In this document: piece by piece, positions 8,849 to 18,219 of the stretch
Numbering within the stretch: position 1 is the stretch's first letter
Layout of the letters: each line of letters starts with the position of its first letter
Source: Ammoniphilus oxalaticus
Lineage (GTDB): Bacteria > Bacillota > Bacilli > Aneurinibacillales > RAOX-1
Direction: 5' to 3'
DNA: 64,000 nt
Assembly: GCF_003609605.1 (NCBI RefSeq)
Contig: NZ_MCHY01000007.1
Location: forward strand, 62,001 to 126,000
Notes under the pieces: model-generated
What the model was told of the DNA's origin: nothing
Databases searched by the model: none
The model's input: the letters and a program-made list of their open reading frames with translations, nothing else
Made by a program: the position numbers and the translations under genes

Positions 8849-9496
8849 TTAAGGAATCACCTTTAAAATTTCACTAACCTCTTTACGAGGCAGCTTGCGT
8901 GGCTGTTCCTCGGGATATCCTAAAGCGATGACCATATTGATCTGCTTAAATGGCTCGATATTCAAATAAGCTCTTAATTGTTCCTCCGCAGCCAATACGG
9001 GTCCTGTCATCGGGCAGGTGCCCAGTCCCATTGCATGGGCGGCTAGCATCAAATTTTGAATCGCTAGGCAGCTGCTTTTGATGCCCTCCTCATTCCAAAC
9101 ATCATCTCCGACAAATCCAATCGGGTCAAAAATTCGGTCCCTAAATTTTGATTCATAAGGTGTAGCCAAACAGACGATTAGGGCCGGCGCGTTTTCAAAA
9201 GCAGTAGCATACGGTCCAAATGAGCGGACAAGTAGGCGCGCTTCTCGCTCTAAGCCACGTTTTTTTGATTCATCGGCAAAGGCGTGTAATCGGGTCCAGG
9301 TCATATCTGAAATTTCTTTGATCATGTCCTCATTAAGTACGGCGATAAATTCCCATGTTTGGGAATTGGTGTCGCTAGGGGCATATCGAGCGCAATCAAT
9401 CAATTCTTCGACAATTTCAACACTTACCTTTTGATCTGAAAAATTTCGAACGCTTCTTCTTCCGTGGATGATTTCTTTAAATTGTTGATAGTCCAT
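8849..9496 (-). CDS. Nitroreductase family protein
   Basis: 215-aa FMN-dependent oxidoreductase. The N-terminal GRRSVRNFSDQKV and the CARYAPSDTNSQTWEF stretch are the FMN-binding hallmarks, and ALGYPEEQP near residue 192 is the usual C-terminal signature. Enzymes of this family reduce nitroaromatics, quinones or flavins with NAD(P)H; the true substrate is not evident. The gene stands alone, converging with the antiporter gene and diverging from the germination operon. Confidence 0.85.
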   Translation of the reverse strand: MDYQQFKEIIHGRRSVRNFSDQKVSVEIVEELIDCARYAPSDTNSQTWEFIAVLNEDMIKEISDMTWTRLHAFADESKKRGLEREARLLVRSFGPYATAFENAPALIVCLATPYESKFRDRIFDPIGFVGDDVWNEEGIKSSCLAIQNLMLAAHAMGLGTCPMTGPVLAAEEQLRAYLNIEPFKQINMVIALGYPEEQPRKLPRKEVSEILKVIP

Positions 9497-9623
9497 TCTC
9501 TCACCTTCTTCTGCAATCTAAACGTAATCATAACAAATTGGTAGATTTTTTAAAAGAAGGTAATATTTTTTTTGTTTATTGACAAAATAGGGAAAGACCA
9601 ACCAGATTGGGAGGGGCTTACTT

Positions 9624-11222
9624 ATGGGAAGGCGCAGTTCAAAGAAAAAAGAGATTGTCAACCAGTTGCAATTTCAGTTTGTGGAGCAATTTAAGGCTGT
9701 GCCAATCAGCGGGCGACTGAAGGAAAATCTCGCTCAAGTTCAAGCCTTCGCAACGGATAATTCGGATTATGTGATTCGAGAATTTCGCCTAAAGGACAGC
9801 GTGGCTGCTTTTGTGTTTTATGTTGATGGCCTTGTATCAGGAGAACAAGTCGATTTTGCGCTGAAGGAAATGATGTTGTTAGAAGGCGGCTTTTCACAGT
9901 TAAATTCACTGGAGTCGCGTGTGGTCGCCGTTTCTCAAATGGGACAGGCCCATCAATTTGCGGACGTCTTACTAGGGGTACTGAGCGGAGATACCGCTTT
10001 ATTTGTGGAAGGCAATCAAAAAGCTTCTTTGTTAGGACTGCGCGGGCCGCAGATGCGTTCGGTTAGCGAACCGGAGTTAGAGACGGCTGTGCGTGGACCA
10101 CGTGAAGGTTTTATCGAAAATATACGAATTAATACGTCGTTATTGCGGCGGAAGTTGAAGACTCCCTTTCTCAAGATGAAGCCGATGATTGTCGGCAAGC
10201 AAAGCAATACAGATGTCATTATTACGTACATGGAAGGTGTTGTTGATCCCGCGTTGGTGGAGGAAGTGACGAAGCGAATCGAGAAAATTGATATTGATGC
10301 GGTCTTCGAATCAGGCTATATAGAGGAATTTATTCAAGACAATGCCCACTCTCCCTTTCCCCAATTGCAATATACAGAACGTCCGGACACGTTAGCCGCT
10401 TCGTTATTAGAAGGACGCGTTGGAATTATGGTTGATGGAACTCCAATGGTTTTGATAGCCCCGATTACATTTTGGACGTTATTGCAGGCGAATGAAGATT
10501 ACTACGAACGTTTTAAACTTGGAACATTGATCCGTTGGATGCGATACGTCTTTTTTTTAATGGGGCTGCTCGGTTCTTCTATTTACATTGCGGTCACAAC
10601 GTATCACCAGGCATTGTTGCCTACCTCATTATTGCTCAGCGTTGCCGCAAGTCGGGAGCAAGTTCCCTTTCCCGCGGTAATTGAAGCGTTTATATTGGAA
10701 ATTTCTTTCGAAGCGTTGCGCGAGGCGGGAGTCCGTTTACCAAAAGCGGTCGGGCAAGCCGTTTCTATTCTGGGCGGGCTTGTCGTTGGACAGGCTGCGG
10801 TTGAAGCGGGGATCGTCTCAGCCGCGATGGTGATCGTCGTCGCGGGCGCGGGGATCGCTTCGTTTACAATTCCGCGTTACAATATGACAATTTCGATTCG
10901 TTTGCTACGCTTTATATTTATGATTCTTGCGTCTTTGTTTGGCATTTATGGCATTTTAGTCGGTTTGATTATTTTGATCGGGCATCTAGCTAATTTACGT
11001 TCGTTTGGGGTCCCCTATCTGTCGCCGATCAGTCCGCTTTCGACGCCTGACTTAAAAGATGTGTTGTGGAGGGCTCCTTGGTGGATGCAAAAAGAGCGGC
11101 CTTCTTTTATGTCCTTGCGCGATACGCAACGGATGGGCGATGAATTGGTCGATGAAATTAAGCGCGATGGAGGGCAAACCGGCAAAGATATTGACCATGA
11201 TGAACCAAAGAAAGGGGAATAA
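9624..11222 (+). CDS. Spore germination receptor, A subunit (GerAA/GerKA family)
   Basis: 532-aa germinant-receptor A subunit of the spore inner membrane. It has the large N-terminal cytosolic domain (residues about 25-285, with GEQVDFALKEMML and EGRVGIMVDGTP), then four to five membrane segments between about 305 and 455, including YHQALLPTSLLLSVAASREQVPFP, here split by convention, and a hydrophilic tail. GGGAGGGG precedes ATG 9624. It opens a four-gene operon A-C-D-B. Receptors of this family sense amino acids, sugars or nucleosides in the dormant spore; the ligand is not predictable. Confidence 0.93.
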   Translation: MGRRSSKKKEIVNQLQFQFVEQFKAVPISGRLKENLAQVQAFATDNSDYVIREFRLKDSVAAFVFYVDGLVSGEQVDFALKEMMLLEGGFSQLNSLESRVVAVSQMGQAHQFADVLLGVLSGDTALFVEGNQKASLLGLRGPQMRSVSEPELETAVRGPREGFIENIRINTSLLRRKLKTPFLKMKPMIVGKQSNTDVIITYMEGVVDPALVEEVTKRIEKIDIDAVFESGYIEEFIQDNAHSPFPQLQYTERPDTLAASLLEGRVGIMVDGTPMVLIAPITFWTLLQANEDYYERFKLGTLIRWMRYVFFLMGLLGSSIYIAVTTYHQALLPTSLLLSVAASREQVPFPAVIEAFILEISFEALREAGVRLPKAVGQAVSILGGLVVGQAAVEAGIVSAAMVIVVAGAGIASFTIPRYNMTISIRLLRFIFMILASLFGIYGILVGLIILIGHLANLRSFGVPYLSPISPLSTPDLKDVLWRAPWWMQKERPSFMSLRDTQRMGDELVDEIKRDGGQTGKDIDHDEPKKGE

Positions 11223-12371
11223 ATGAGAATGAGACTAGGGCTATGTCGATTGCCGATCTGCTTATTCGTTTGTTCCTTGCTGTTAACAGGGTGCTGGGAT
11301 CGGGTTGAAGTAAATGATATTGCGGTCGTCGTAGCGACGGGAGTTGATTTAGAAGAGGATGGACTTTACCGCATTAGCGTCCAGCTCCCGCTCGTAACAG
11401 GCAACGGCGGGGAATCTTCGTTCTATGTGGATTCAGAGCGGGGACGAACGATTCGCGAAGCGATTGGTAAAATGCAACGTCGCATGGCTCGTCAATTGAT
11501 ATTTTCGCATCGCCGCATCCTCGTGGTAGGAGAAGATGTCGCTAAAGATGGGATTTATGAATTTTTCGATGAACTTGCTCGGTTGCCAGACAATCGTTTG
11601 ACCGTGAGGATGGTAATCGCAGAAGGGAAAGCGATGGATATGCTGCAAGCCAATCCAAACTTTGAACCGTTTTCCTCGGAAGCGATGCGTGAGATTACGA
11701 AGTTACCGTTTGTTATTCCGATTAATCTGCAAGATATTGCCCATGCCTTAAATATTGGAGCTGATCCGATCACGCCTTATCTGGGTCGAGTTGAGACGGA
11801 ACCAGACAGCGGCAATCAAGAAGTCGAATTTATAGGTTATGCCCAATTTAAAAAAGATCGCATGGTTGACGTATTTAAAAATGAGGCGGCAAATGGGGCC
11901 CATTGGTTCGCTGTTAACTTTATGCCCTATACAATTACCTTTGACATCAAAGAAGCGGGTAAGAGCGAAGCAATCACAGTCAAAATATACGAGGCGCATC
12001 GGAGAATTCGATCCCGAATGAATGATCGAGGTGAAATGGAAATTCAGCTCAAAGTGAATCTACGCGGCGCGGTGCAAGAAAGTCATTTAACAGCAGATCT
12101 CCGATTTCCATCGAATCGCGAGAAGTTGGATGAAAAATTTCTTAGTGAAGTTCGCGAACAAATCGAAGCGTTCATTGATCAAGCGAAGCGCCAAAAAACA
12201 GATTCAGGGGAGTGGGGATTTTTAATTAACCAACGCTATCCAAAAGAGTGGCAAGATCGGTATGCGCAAGATTGGCATACAAAACTAGAGGAGCTCAAGT
12301 TTGACATTCAAATTAAAGGTGAGATCGACCGTCTGGGTCAAATCTCCGAAAATATAGCAAAGGAGCGCTGA
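11223..12371 (+). CDS. Spore germination receptor, C subunit lipoprotein (GerAC family)
   Basis: 382-aa lipoprotein subunit of the germinant receptor. A signal peptide with lipobox LLTGC puts the lipidated Cys at residue 24, followed directly by the family motif WDRVEVND. The rest matches the Ger(x)C fold, with EFIGYAQFKKDRMV and a C-terminal QRYPKEWQDRY. It starts one base after the A-subunit stop and overlaps the small downstream gene (TGATG), so the genes are translationally coupled. Confidence 0.93.
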   Translation: MRMRLGLCRLPICLFVCSLLLTGCWDRVEVNDIAVVVATGVDLEEDGLYRISVQLPLVTGNGGESSFYVDSERGRTIREAIGKMQRRMARQLIFSHRRILVVGEDVAKDGIYEFFDELARLPDNRLTVRMVIAEGKAMDMLQANPNFEPFSSEAMREITKLPFVIPINLQDIAHALNIGADPITPYLGRVETEPDSGNQEVEFIGYAQFKKDRMVDVFKNEAANGAHWFAVNFMPYTITFDIKEAGKSEAITVKIYEAHRRIRSRMNDRGEMEIQLKVNLRGAVQESHLTADLRFPSNREKLDEKFLSEVREQIEAFIDQAKRQKTDSGEWGFLINQRYPKEWQDRYAQDWHTKLEELKFDIQIKGEIDRLGQISENIAKER

Positions 12372-12613
12372 TGACGATGTTGACAGCAACCTTTGGACTC
12401 GTGTGCGCGGGACTTGGCTTGGCTTGGTTCACAGATGCGGGGCTTCGTCAGGAAGCGAAGCCATCGGAACAACGAACGGTAGTAGTCTTGTTAAGCCTCA
12501 CGTTCCTGCTTGCAGCAGTAAGGAAATTAGACTTATTTAATTTCATGCTTTCCGATTGGATGTATCAATGGCTGATTCCCTGGATGCAAGGGTATTTAAC
12601 AGGGGGGAGTTAA
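12371..12613 (+). CDS. Small two-helix membrane protein, candidate receptor D subunit
   Basis: 80-aa protein with two hydrophobic segments (about residues 3-20 and 38-70) and a short charged linker. It lies between the C and B subunit genes, starting inside the C stop codon with AAAGGAG upstream. Small two-pass proteins encoded in or near ger operons are known in bacilli as D subunits that modulate receptor response. That assignment here comes from size, topology and position, not from sequence signature. Confidence 0.7.
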   Translation: MTMLTATFGLVCAGLGLAWFTDAGLRQEAKPSEQRTVVVLLSLTFLLAAVRKLDLFNFMLSDWMYQWLIPWMQGYLTGGS

Positions 12614-12614
12614 A

Positions 12615-13955
12615 TTGAGCGCGATACAACAGATCAACCATCGACAGATGAGCTGGCTCACGGCTAGTTTAATTTTGACGGGTTCTTTAATTGGACTGCC
12701 AAATATGATTATGAACGTATCGCAAATGGACGCATTGTTTTCTCAGTTCATGCCGCTTTTATACGGGCTGTTCATCTGTCTTATTATGTACGAGTTAGCG
12801 AAACAATTTCCAGATAAGCACTTGTTTGAGATTACGTTTATTGTAGCTGGCAAGTGGGTCGGCGGGTTTATTAACGGAACCGTTCTGATCTTTATGTTCA
12901 TCAGGCTTTCCGCTGAAATGCATGCGATTACGGGGTTTATTAACACAACATTGTTAACGCGAACCCCACCCGAAATCATTGCCTTTGTGTTTACGATCAT
13001 TCTCATTTACTATGGGCGAACGAGTGTTGAGGTGATCGCCCGCGTAACCGACTTCTTTTTCCCTGTCTTAATTCTTGGAATCCTGCTTGTCTTTGTTGCG
13101 ACGATCAATGAGTTTTATCTTAGTCGAGTTGGTCCCTTTTTATCAGAAGGGATCTCACCTGTTTTGAAAGGTAATATCATTTCTTTAACCTCTTACGGCG
13201 AAATTTATATTATGGGCGCTTTCTTGCATATGATTCCGAAAGCGAAGGTGTTAATAACGTCGATCCGTCATGGCGTATTGCTCGCGGCGCTTGGGTTTAG
13301 TTTGGTAATTTTGTTAAGCATCGGTGTGCTAGGATCGGTTATTTCCGGGCGGATGATGTACCCGCCTTATATGGTTGTGGAACAGATTCACATCACAGAT
13401 TTTCTAGATCGTGTCGAAATTTTCTTTTTTAGTATTTGGTTTCCCGCCTTGGCGATTAAAGTCGTCATCATTTTCTTGGCGATTTTGATGGTGTTATCTA
13501 GCTTTTTGGGTACGCGCGAATATAAATTATACAGTATGCCAGTTGGGCTCTTTGTTTTTGTTGCTTCTTTCTTTACATTCCAAAGTCCAATCGGTGTGCT
13601 TGATTTCAAGTCCTATGCATTCCCGTTGCTCATCCCGACGATTCAACTTCCGGTCTATTTAGTCGTGCTTGGTCTTGCCAAGTGGCGGAAGCGGCAACAG
13701 CAGCAACGGCAAAAAATATCGGATACTGTAAATATTCCAAAGCGTATTGTCCGTTGGGGCATTTGGGCCCACGTTTTCTTATTGGCGTGTTTTGCATCGA
13801 TTGTAACAGGTTTGCTTCTAGGGAGCGCTAACGGATACATCGGACGAGCGGCAACCGCGCTGTACATGATTTTTTTGTTTGGATCTTATTATTGTTCGAG
13901 AACCCAACTAAACAAGTTAAATCAATTTACGCTAGAACAAGAACAGGAAGGATGA
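12615..13955 (+). CDS. Spore germination receptor, B subunit (endospore germination permease, GerAB family)
   Basis: 446-aa membrane protein with about ten segments, related to the APC amino acid transporters; B subunits carry the germinant-binding site. TASLILTGSLIGLPN at the start and LTSYGEIYIMGAFLHMIPKAK mid-protein fit the family (second motif spans about residues 195-215). TTG 12615 is used, 5 bases after a GGGGGGAG site. The stop is followed after only seven bases by the xanthine dehydrogenase large-subunit gene, with no terminator between them. Confidence 0.92.
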   Translation: MSAIQQINHRQMSWLTASLILTGSLIGLPNMIMNVSQMDALFSQFMPLLYGLFICLIMYELAKQFPDKHLFEITFIVAGKWVGGFINGTVLIFMFIRLSAEMHAITGFINTTLLTRTPPEIIAFVFTIILIYYGRTSVEVIARVTDFFFPVLILGILLVFVATINEFYLSRVGPFLSEGISPVLKGNIISLTSYGEIYIMGAFLHMIPKAKVLITSIRHGVLLAALGFSLVILLSIGVLGSVISGRMMYPPYMVVEQIHITDFLDRVEIFFFSIWFPALAIKVVIIFLAILMVLSSFLGTREYKLYSMPVGLFVFVASFFTFQSPIGVLDFKSYAFPLLIPTIQLPVYLVVLGLAKWRKRQQQQRQKISDTVNIPKRIVRWGIWAHVFLLACFASIVTGLLLGSANGYIGRAATALYMIFLFGSYYCSRTQLNKLNQFTLEQEQEG

Positions 13956-13962
13956 ATGAGAA

Positions 13963-16308
13963 ATGGAGTATGGCCCATGGACAGCGGTAGGTCAATCGAA
14001 ACAAAGAATTGATGTGGTTGAAAAAGCAGCGGGGACGGTTCGGTATGTCAGTGACTTCGTCGTCCCAGGCATGTTATACGCAAAATTAGCAACAAGTAAA
14101 CAGGCTCACGCTCAAATCGTGTCAATTAACACAACAGAGGCCTGGAAAATACCCGGTGTGCGCGCGATTGTGACAGGTGACACATTCCCTTATCATATCG
14201 GTCCTATTTTGGCGGATAGACCGCCGCTTGCCTTCGATAAAGTTCGTTACTTTGGGGAACCATTGGCGATTGTTGTCGCCGATCATGAACATCAAGCGAA
14301 GCTAGCGGCAAGTAAAATTAAAGTTGAATACGAGCCATTGCCTGTCGTTAATTCGGTCCGACAAGCATTTGAAACCGGAGCGCCGCTTGTTCATGAAAAT
14401 GCGGGTCAATATATGAAGTTAATTAGTAATGTTTACCCGATCTCAGGAACGAACATAGGTAGCCATGTAAAAATTCGAAAAGGTGATTTTGAGACCGCAT
14501 GGGCTGAATGCCAAACGACGATTGAGGCGACTTACTCTTTTAATTTATCGGATCATGCCGCTTTGGAAACGCGCGGCGCTCGAGTAGAAATCACTCCTGC
14601 CGGAAAAGTCGTTGTCCATTCTTGCACGCAATCTCCGTTTACGATTAAAAAGGTATTGAATCAATTTTTTAATATTGAGGTTGGAAATGTGATCGTTCAC
14701 GGGACGATGGTAGGCGGGGCTTTTGGCGGAAAGGGAACGGTGCAATTGGAACCGCTCGCTTATCTGGCTTCAAAAGCGGTCGGCGGTAAACTCGTAAAAT
14801 TGGATTATGAACGTGAAGAGGATATGATCACGGCCCCGGGTCACATCGGCTTGGAAGCGACGATTAAGCTCGGCGTCGATGAAACTGGGAAGTTGCTTGC
14901 GGGTCAGTATACGTTCTTGATTGACTCTGGCGCTTATACCGATCAAGCGGCGGGAATTGCGCGGGCTGCGGCGCTCGATTGCACGGGGCCCTATCATGTG
15001 CCGCATGTATGGTGTGATTCGTATTGCATGTATACGAACCATCCTTTCGCGACTTCGTTCCGCGGCTATGCTCATCCTGAACTCACTTTCGCGGTGGAAC
15101 GGACGATCGATCAACTGGCTGTAAAGTTAAAGATAGACCCAACAGAGTTACGGAAGTTGAATCTAATAAAACCCGCGCATACTTCACCGACGCAAGCGGT
15201 GATTACAGCGAACAATATTGGCGATGTCGCGAAGTGTCTTGATCGAGCTAAAGAACTGATTCTTTGGGATGAAGGGCAGCGGATTGAGGTGGGGAACAAC
15301 AAGGTGCGGGCAAAGGGAATTTGTACCTTTTGGAAAACATCGACGACCGCAACCAACGCCCAGGCAGGAGCAGTGCTTACTTTTGAAGCGGATGGAAGCG
15401 TTAATTTAAACTGCGCTGCGATTGAACTCGGTCAAGGAACGAAAACAGCGCTCGCTCAAATTTTAGCTGAAAAATTGAAAATGAAGATGGACAAAATTCA
15501 CGTCACAATGGAACTTAATACACAATATGATCCGCATCAATGGCGTACAGTGGCCAGTAGTAGCACGTTTCTAGCGGGAAGAGCGGTTTTAGCTGCGGCA
15601 GAGGATGCCATTAAACAGCTTAGACGAACCGCGTCAATTGCGATGCAATGTTCGGAAGAGGATTTAGAGGTCGGCGGAGGTCGTGTATATCTAAAGCCAA
15701 ATCCCGAATATGGAATCGATATCAAGGAGCTTGCTTTAGGTTATAAATTTCCAAACGGTCACGCTGTGGAAGGACAAATCATTGGTCGCGGACGTTACAT
15801 TCAGCGTCACTTAACACCAATGGACCAAGAAACTGGTTTTGGTAAGCCGGGGCCATGGTGGTCGGTAGGGGCCCAGGCCGTTGAAGTAGAATGGGATGAG
15901 CGAGATTATACGTATAAAATATTGAAAGCGGTTACGGTGTTGGATGCGGGCAAGATCATCAATCCGGCAACGGCGACTCAGCAAATGCGTGGGGGCATGT
16001 ACTTGGGATTGAGCTTTGCGAGTAGCGAATCTTTTGTGTTTGATGACAAAGGGATTACGCAAAATCCTGATTTAAGAACGTATAAAATGCTTCGGTTTGG
16101 AGAACAACCTGATGAATACTTGGTTGATTTCATCGAAACGCCGAGCGTTGATGGACCATATGGGGCTCGCGGAATTGGTGAATATGGGGTGATTGGAATG
16201 CCGGCCTCGTTAGCGAACAGCCTGTCTAAAGCAGCGGAAGTCGAATTGAACCATCTTCCGCTAATCCCAGAACTAATATGGCGAACAAAAAAGGAGAGTG
16301 GCCAATGA
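13963..16308 (+). CDS. Xanthine dehydrogenase, molybdenum-binding subunit (PucD/XdhA type)
   Basis: 781-aa molybdopterin subunit of a xanthine dehydrogenase-family hydroxylase, which oxidises hypoxanthine and xanthine to urate. The N-terminal a/b hammerhead domain covers about residues 15-130; the cofactor-binding part includes GTMVGGAFGGKG and FRGYAHPE. The catalytic glutamate lies in GARGIGEYG at about residue 740. Related enzymes can act on nicotinate or other purines, so xanthine is inferred from family and from the companion genes. The downstream FAD and iron-sulfur genes overlap by ATGA. It begins 7 bases after gerB. Confidence 0.88.
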   Translation: MEYGPWTAVGQSKQRIDVVEKAAGTVRYVSDFVVPGMLYAKLATSKQAHAQIVSINTTEAWKIPGVRAIVTGDTFPYHIGPILADRPPLAFDKVRYFGEPLAIVVADHEHQAKLAASKIKVEYEPLPVVNSVRQAFETGAPLVHENAGQYMKLISNVYPISGTNIGSHVKIRKGDFETAWAECQTTIEATYSFNLSDHAALETRGARVEITPAGKVVVHSCTQSPFTIKKVLNQFFNIEVGNVIVHGTMVGGAFGGKGTVQLEPLAYLASKAVGGKLVKLDYEREEDMITAPGHIGLEATIKLGVDETGKLLAGQYTFLIDSGAYTDQAAGIARAAALDCTGPYHVPHVWCDSYCMYTNHPFATSFRGYAHPELTFAVERTIDQLAVKLKIDPTELRKLNLIKPAHTSPTQAVITANNIGDVAKCLDRAKELILWDEGQRIEVGNNKVRAKGICTFWKTSTTATNAQAGAVLTFEADGSVNLNCAAIELGQGTKTALAQILAEKLKMKMDKIHVTMELNTQYDPHQWRTVASSSTFLAGRAVLAAAEDAIKQLRRTASIAMQCSEEDLEVGGGRVYLKPNPEYGIDIKELALGYKFPNGHAVEGQIIGRGRYIQRHLTPMDQETGFGKPGPWWSVGAQAVEVEWDERDYTYKILKAVTVLDAGKIINPATATQQMRGGMYLGLSFASSESFVFDDKGITQNPDLRTYKMLRFGEQPDEYLVDFIETPSVDGPYGARGIGEYGVIGMPASLANSLSKAAEVELNHLPLIPELIWRTKKESGQ

Positions 16309-17144
16309 TTGCGTTTGATTTTGCCTATTATAGACCCGAATCGATCGAACAGGCGGTGCAGACGTTTCAGAATTATCATGAGCGAGGGAAAGAAGTCGTT
16401 TACTATAACGGGGGCACGGAATTTATTACGTTTGCTCGAAAAAATAAAATCAAGGCCGACGTGATCGTTGACCTGAAAGGTATCTCTGCTTGTCATGTAA
16501 TGGGGCAACAAGGAGATCAATTGACGTTTGGCTCCTCGATTCCATTGAATCAGCTTGTGGAATCGAATCATTTTCCATTGTTAGCGAAGACGGCTCAAAA
16601 AATTGCTGATCACACGTCACGCAATAAAATCACGCTAGGCGGCAACCTCAACAGCCGATTGATGTATCGGGAAGCGATTTTGCCGTTATTGTTAGCGGAG
16701 GCTCAACTGAAAGTGGCGGGAAGAGAAGGGGAAGTGGATCTACCGATCCAGGAAGTTTTCGATCAAAAACTGAACTTGAATCCGTGTCAATTTATTATTC
16801 AAGCAAGCGTCGATCGATCATTCGCTAAACTCCCTTTTGTAAGTATCAAGAGAACGATGCGTTCTAAGGTGGATTATCCGTTGGTCTCTGTCGCTGCAGT
16901 CGTCAAACAGAAAAAGATCCGCGCGGCATTCAGTGGGATTTGCGCTTATCCTTTCCGTTGCTCAAAAATTGAGGACATCCTTAACGACTCGGCCCAATCG
17001 GTTGAGCAAAAAATTGAGCAGACGATTATGAAGCTGCCGACCCCGATTGTAGACGATTTGCGGGGCTCATCGGATTATCGCGCGTTTGTGTTTAAACATG
17101 TGTTGACAGATATGTTGGAAACATTGGAGTGGGCTAAAAAATGA
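16305..17144 (+). CDS. Xanthine dehydrogenase, FAD-binding subunit (PucC type)
   Basis: 279-aa FAD subunit that carries electrons between the iron-sulfur subunit and NAD+. YYNGGTEFI near residue 33 and TLGGNLNSRLMYREAI near residue 105 are the two FAD-contact regions of the CoxM/PucC family. ATG 16305 overlaps the stop of the upstream gene (ATGA) and has AAGGAGAG before it; an earlier in-frame start would only overlap the previous gene. Its own stop again overlaps the next start by ATGA. Confidence 0.9.
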   Translation: MIAFDFAYYRPESIEQAVQTFQNYHERGKEVVYYNGGTEFITFARKNKIKADVIVDLKGISACHVMGQQGDQLTFGSSIPLNQLVESNHFPLLAKTAQKIADHTSRNKITLGGNLNSRLMYREAILPLLLAEAQLKVAGREGEVDLPIQEVFDQKLNLNPCQFIIQASVDRSFAKLPFVSIKRTMRSKVDYPLVSVAAVVKQKKIRAAFSGICAYPFRCSKIEDILNDSAQSVEQKIEQTIMKLPTPIVDDLRGSSDYRAFVFKHVLTDMLETLEWAKK

Positions 17145-17620
17145 GGGCGCATGACACAGCTAAATCAGTCGTTCAGTTTCACGTAAATGGGGAAACGCAT
17201 GAAGCGGTGATCCGCTCAGCCGATACGCTACTACATACGTTACGTGTTCAGCTAGGCTTAACTGGGGCTAAAAAAAGTTGCGAAAATGGCGATTGCGGCG
17301 CTTGTACCGTATTAGTTAATGACCAACCGATGCACGCTTGCCTATCTTTGGCGATCGAGACGATTGGTCAACCGATTAAGACGATAGAAGGGTTGATGGG
17401 TTCCCCGATTCAAGAGACGTTTGTTGATCATTGGGCAATTCAGTGCGGATATTGCACACCTGGTTTCATAGTAAACTGTCACGCCCTGGCTGAGCAACAC
17501 CCACAAGCGGATGATAATACAATTGAGGATTGGATGCAATCGAACCTCTGTCGTTGCACGGGGTATCAAGAGATTAAAGAGGCGGTAAAAGCGGTTTTAA
17601 ATCAAAAAAATCAATCTTAA
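17141..17620 (+). CDS. Xanthine dehydrogenase, 2Fe-2S subunit (PucE type)
   Basis: 159-aa electron-transfer subunit with two [2Fe-2S] clusters. The plant-ferredoxin-type cluster uses Cys47, Cys52, Cys55 and Cys67 (SCENGDCGAC...HAC); the second, all-helical domain uses Cys102, Cys105, Cys137 and Cys139 (QCGYC...NLCRC). All eight ligands are present, so the enzyme should be functional. It ends the three-gene set, followed by a long perfect hairpin. Confidence 0.94.
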   Translation: MRAHDTAKSVVQFHVNGETHEAVIRSADTLLHTLRVQLGLTGAKKSCENGDCGACTVLVNDQPMHACLSLAIETIGQPIKTIEGLMGSPIQETFVDHWAIQCGYCTPGFIVNCHALAEQHPQADDNTIEDWMQSNLCRCTGYQEIKEAVKAVLNQKNQS

Positions 17621-17628
17621 TAATAGAG

Positions 17629-17680
17629 GGTGTCCGTAATAAGGTCAGACTTTGCCGACCTTATCATGGACACCTTCTTT
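17629..17680. terminator. Bidirectional terminator after the xanthine dehydrogenase genes
   Basis: Bases 17629-17646 pair with 17657-17674 over nearly their whole length (GGTGTCC ... GGACACC outer, AAGGTC ... GACCTT inner), separating two converging genes. Confidence 0.8.
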
Positions 17681-17685
17681 TCAAT

Positions 17686-18048
17686 TTATCCTTTCTTAAA
17701 GCTGTTGTTGCCTTGATTTAAACTTTCAACTAAGCTCAGCGTTTGCGCGGCTTGTTCAATCTGTTGTTGGACCTGCTCCAATTGCTGTTGTTGAGCGGTT
17801 GTGGTTTGGGTTACGGCGAATCCTTGCAATTGAGACAGTTGCTGTGTCGCCTGCCCGATCTGTTGTTGGGCTTGCTGCAACGTTTGTTGACCGCTGCTGA
17901 TAGTTGCTTGCTGCAGGGTTTGTTGGGCTTGAAGTAATGTTTGTAGCGCATGTTGTTTTTGTTGCTCGAACTGCTGTAATTGCATCTGTTGTTGCGTATC
18001 ATTCTCAGCTTGTGTCGATGCTTTCGATTGTTTAGTCTGTTTCGACAT
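17686..18048 (-). CDS. Glutamine-rich low-complexity protein
   Basis: 120-aa protein in which about 40% of residues are Gln, in repeats such as LQQAQQ and QQQLEQVQQQIEQA; no membrane segment or signal peptide. It should be a long helix or coiled coil. ATG 18048 follows TTGGGAGG. I do not recognise a family; the composition recalls small spore proteins, but their known cleavage motifs are not seen. It lies on the opposite strand between the xanthine dehydrogenase subunits and their maturation genes. Confidence 0.65.
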   Translation of the reverse strand: MSKQTKQSKASTQAENDTQQQMQLQQFEQQKQHALQTLLQAQQTLQQATISSGQQTLQQAQQQIGQATQQLSQLQGFAVTQTTTAQQQQLEQVQQQIEQAAQTLSLVESLNQGNNSFKKG

Positions 18049-18219
18049 ATAATCGCCTCCCAATGATATAACGAGCCCCGTTATTTTTCCCGTTTCACGA
18101 CCATTTATCATCGTTAAGAAATTCAGTAATTGTAAAGTTGTACTAAAGCAAGGTTACAGTCCATAAAAATGGAAGGAATTATTAATTTCTTTTGCGTTGG
18201 AGAGTAGGAGGGGAGAGCG

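Noticed and set aside
17743-17937. Leucine-rich plus frame
   Set aside because: It is the antisense of CAG/CAA repeats in the Q-rich gene.
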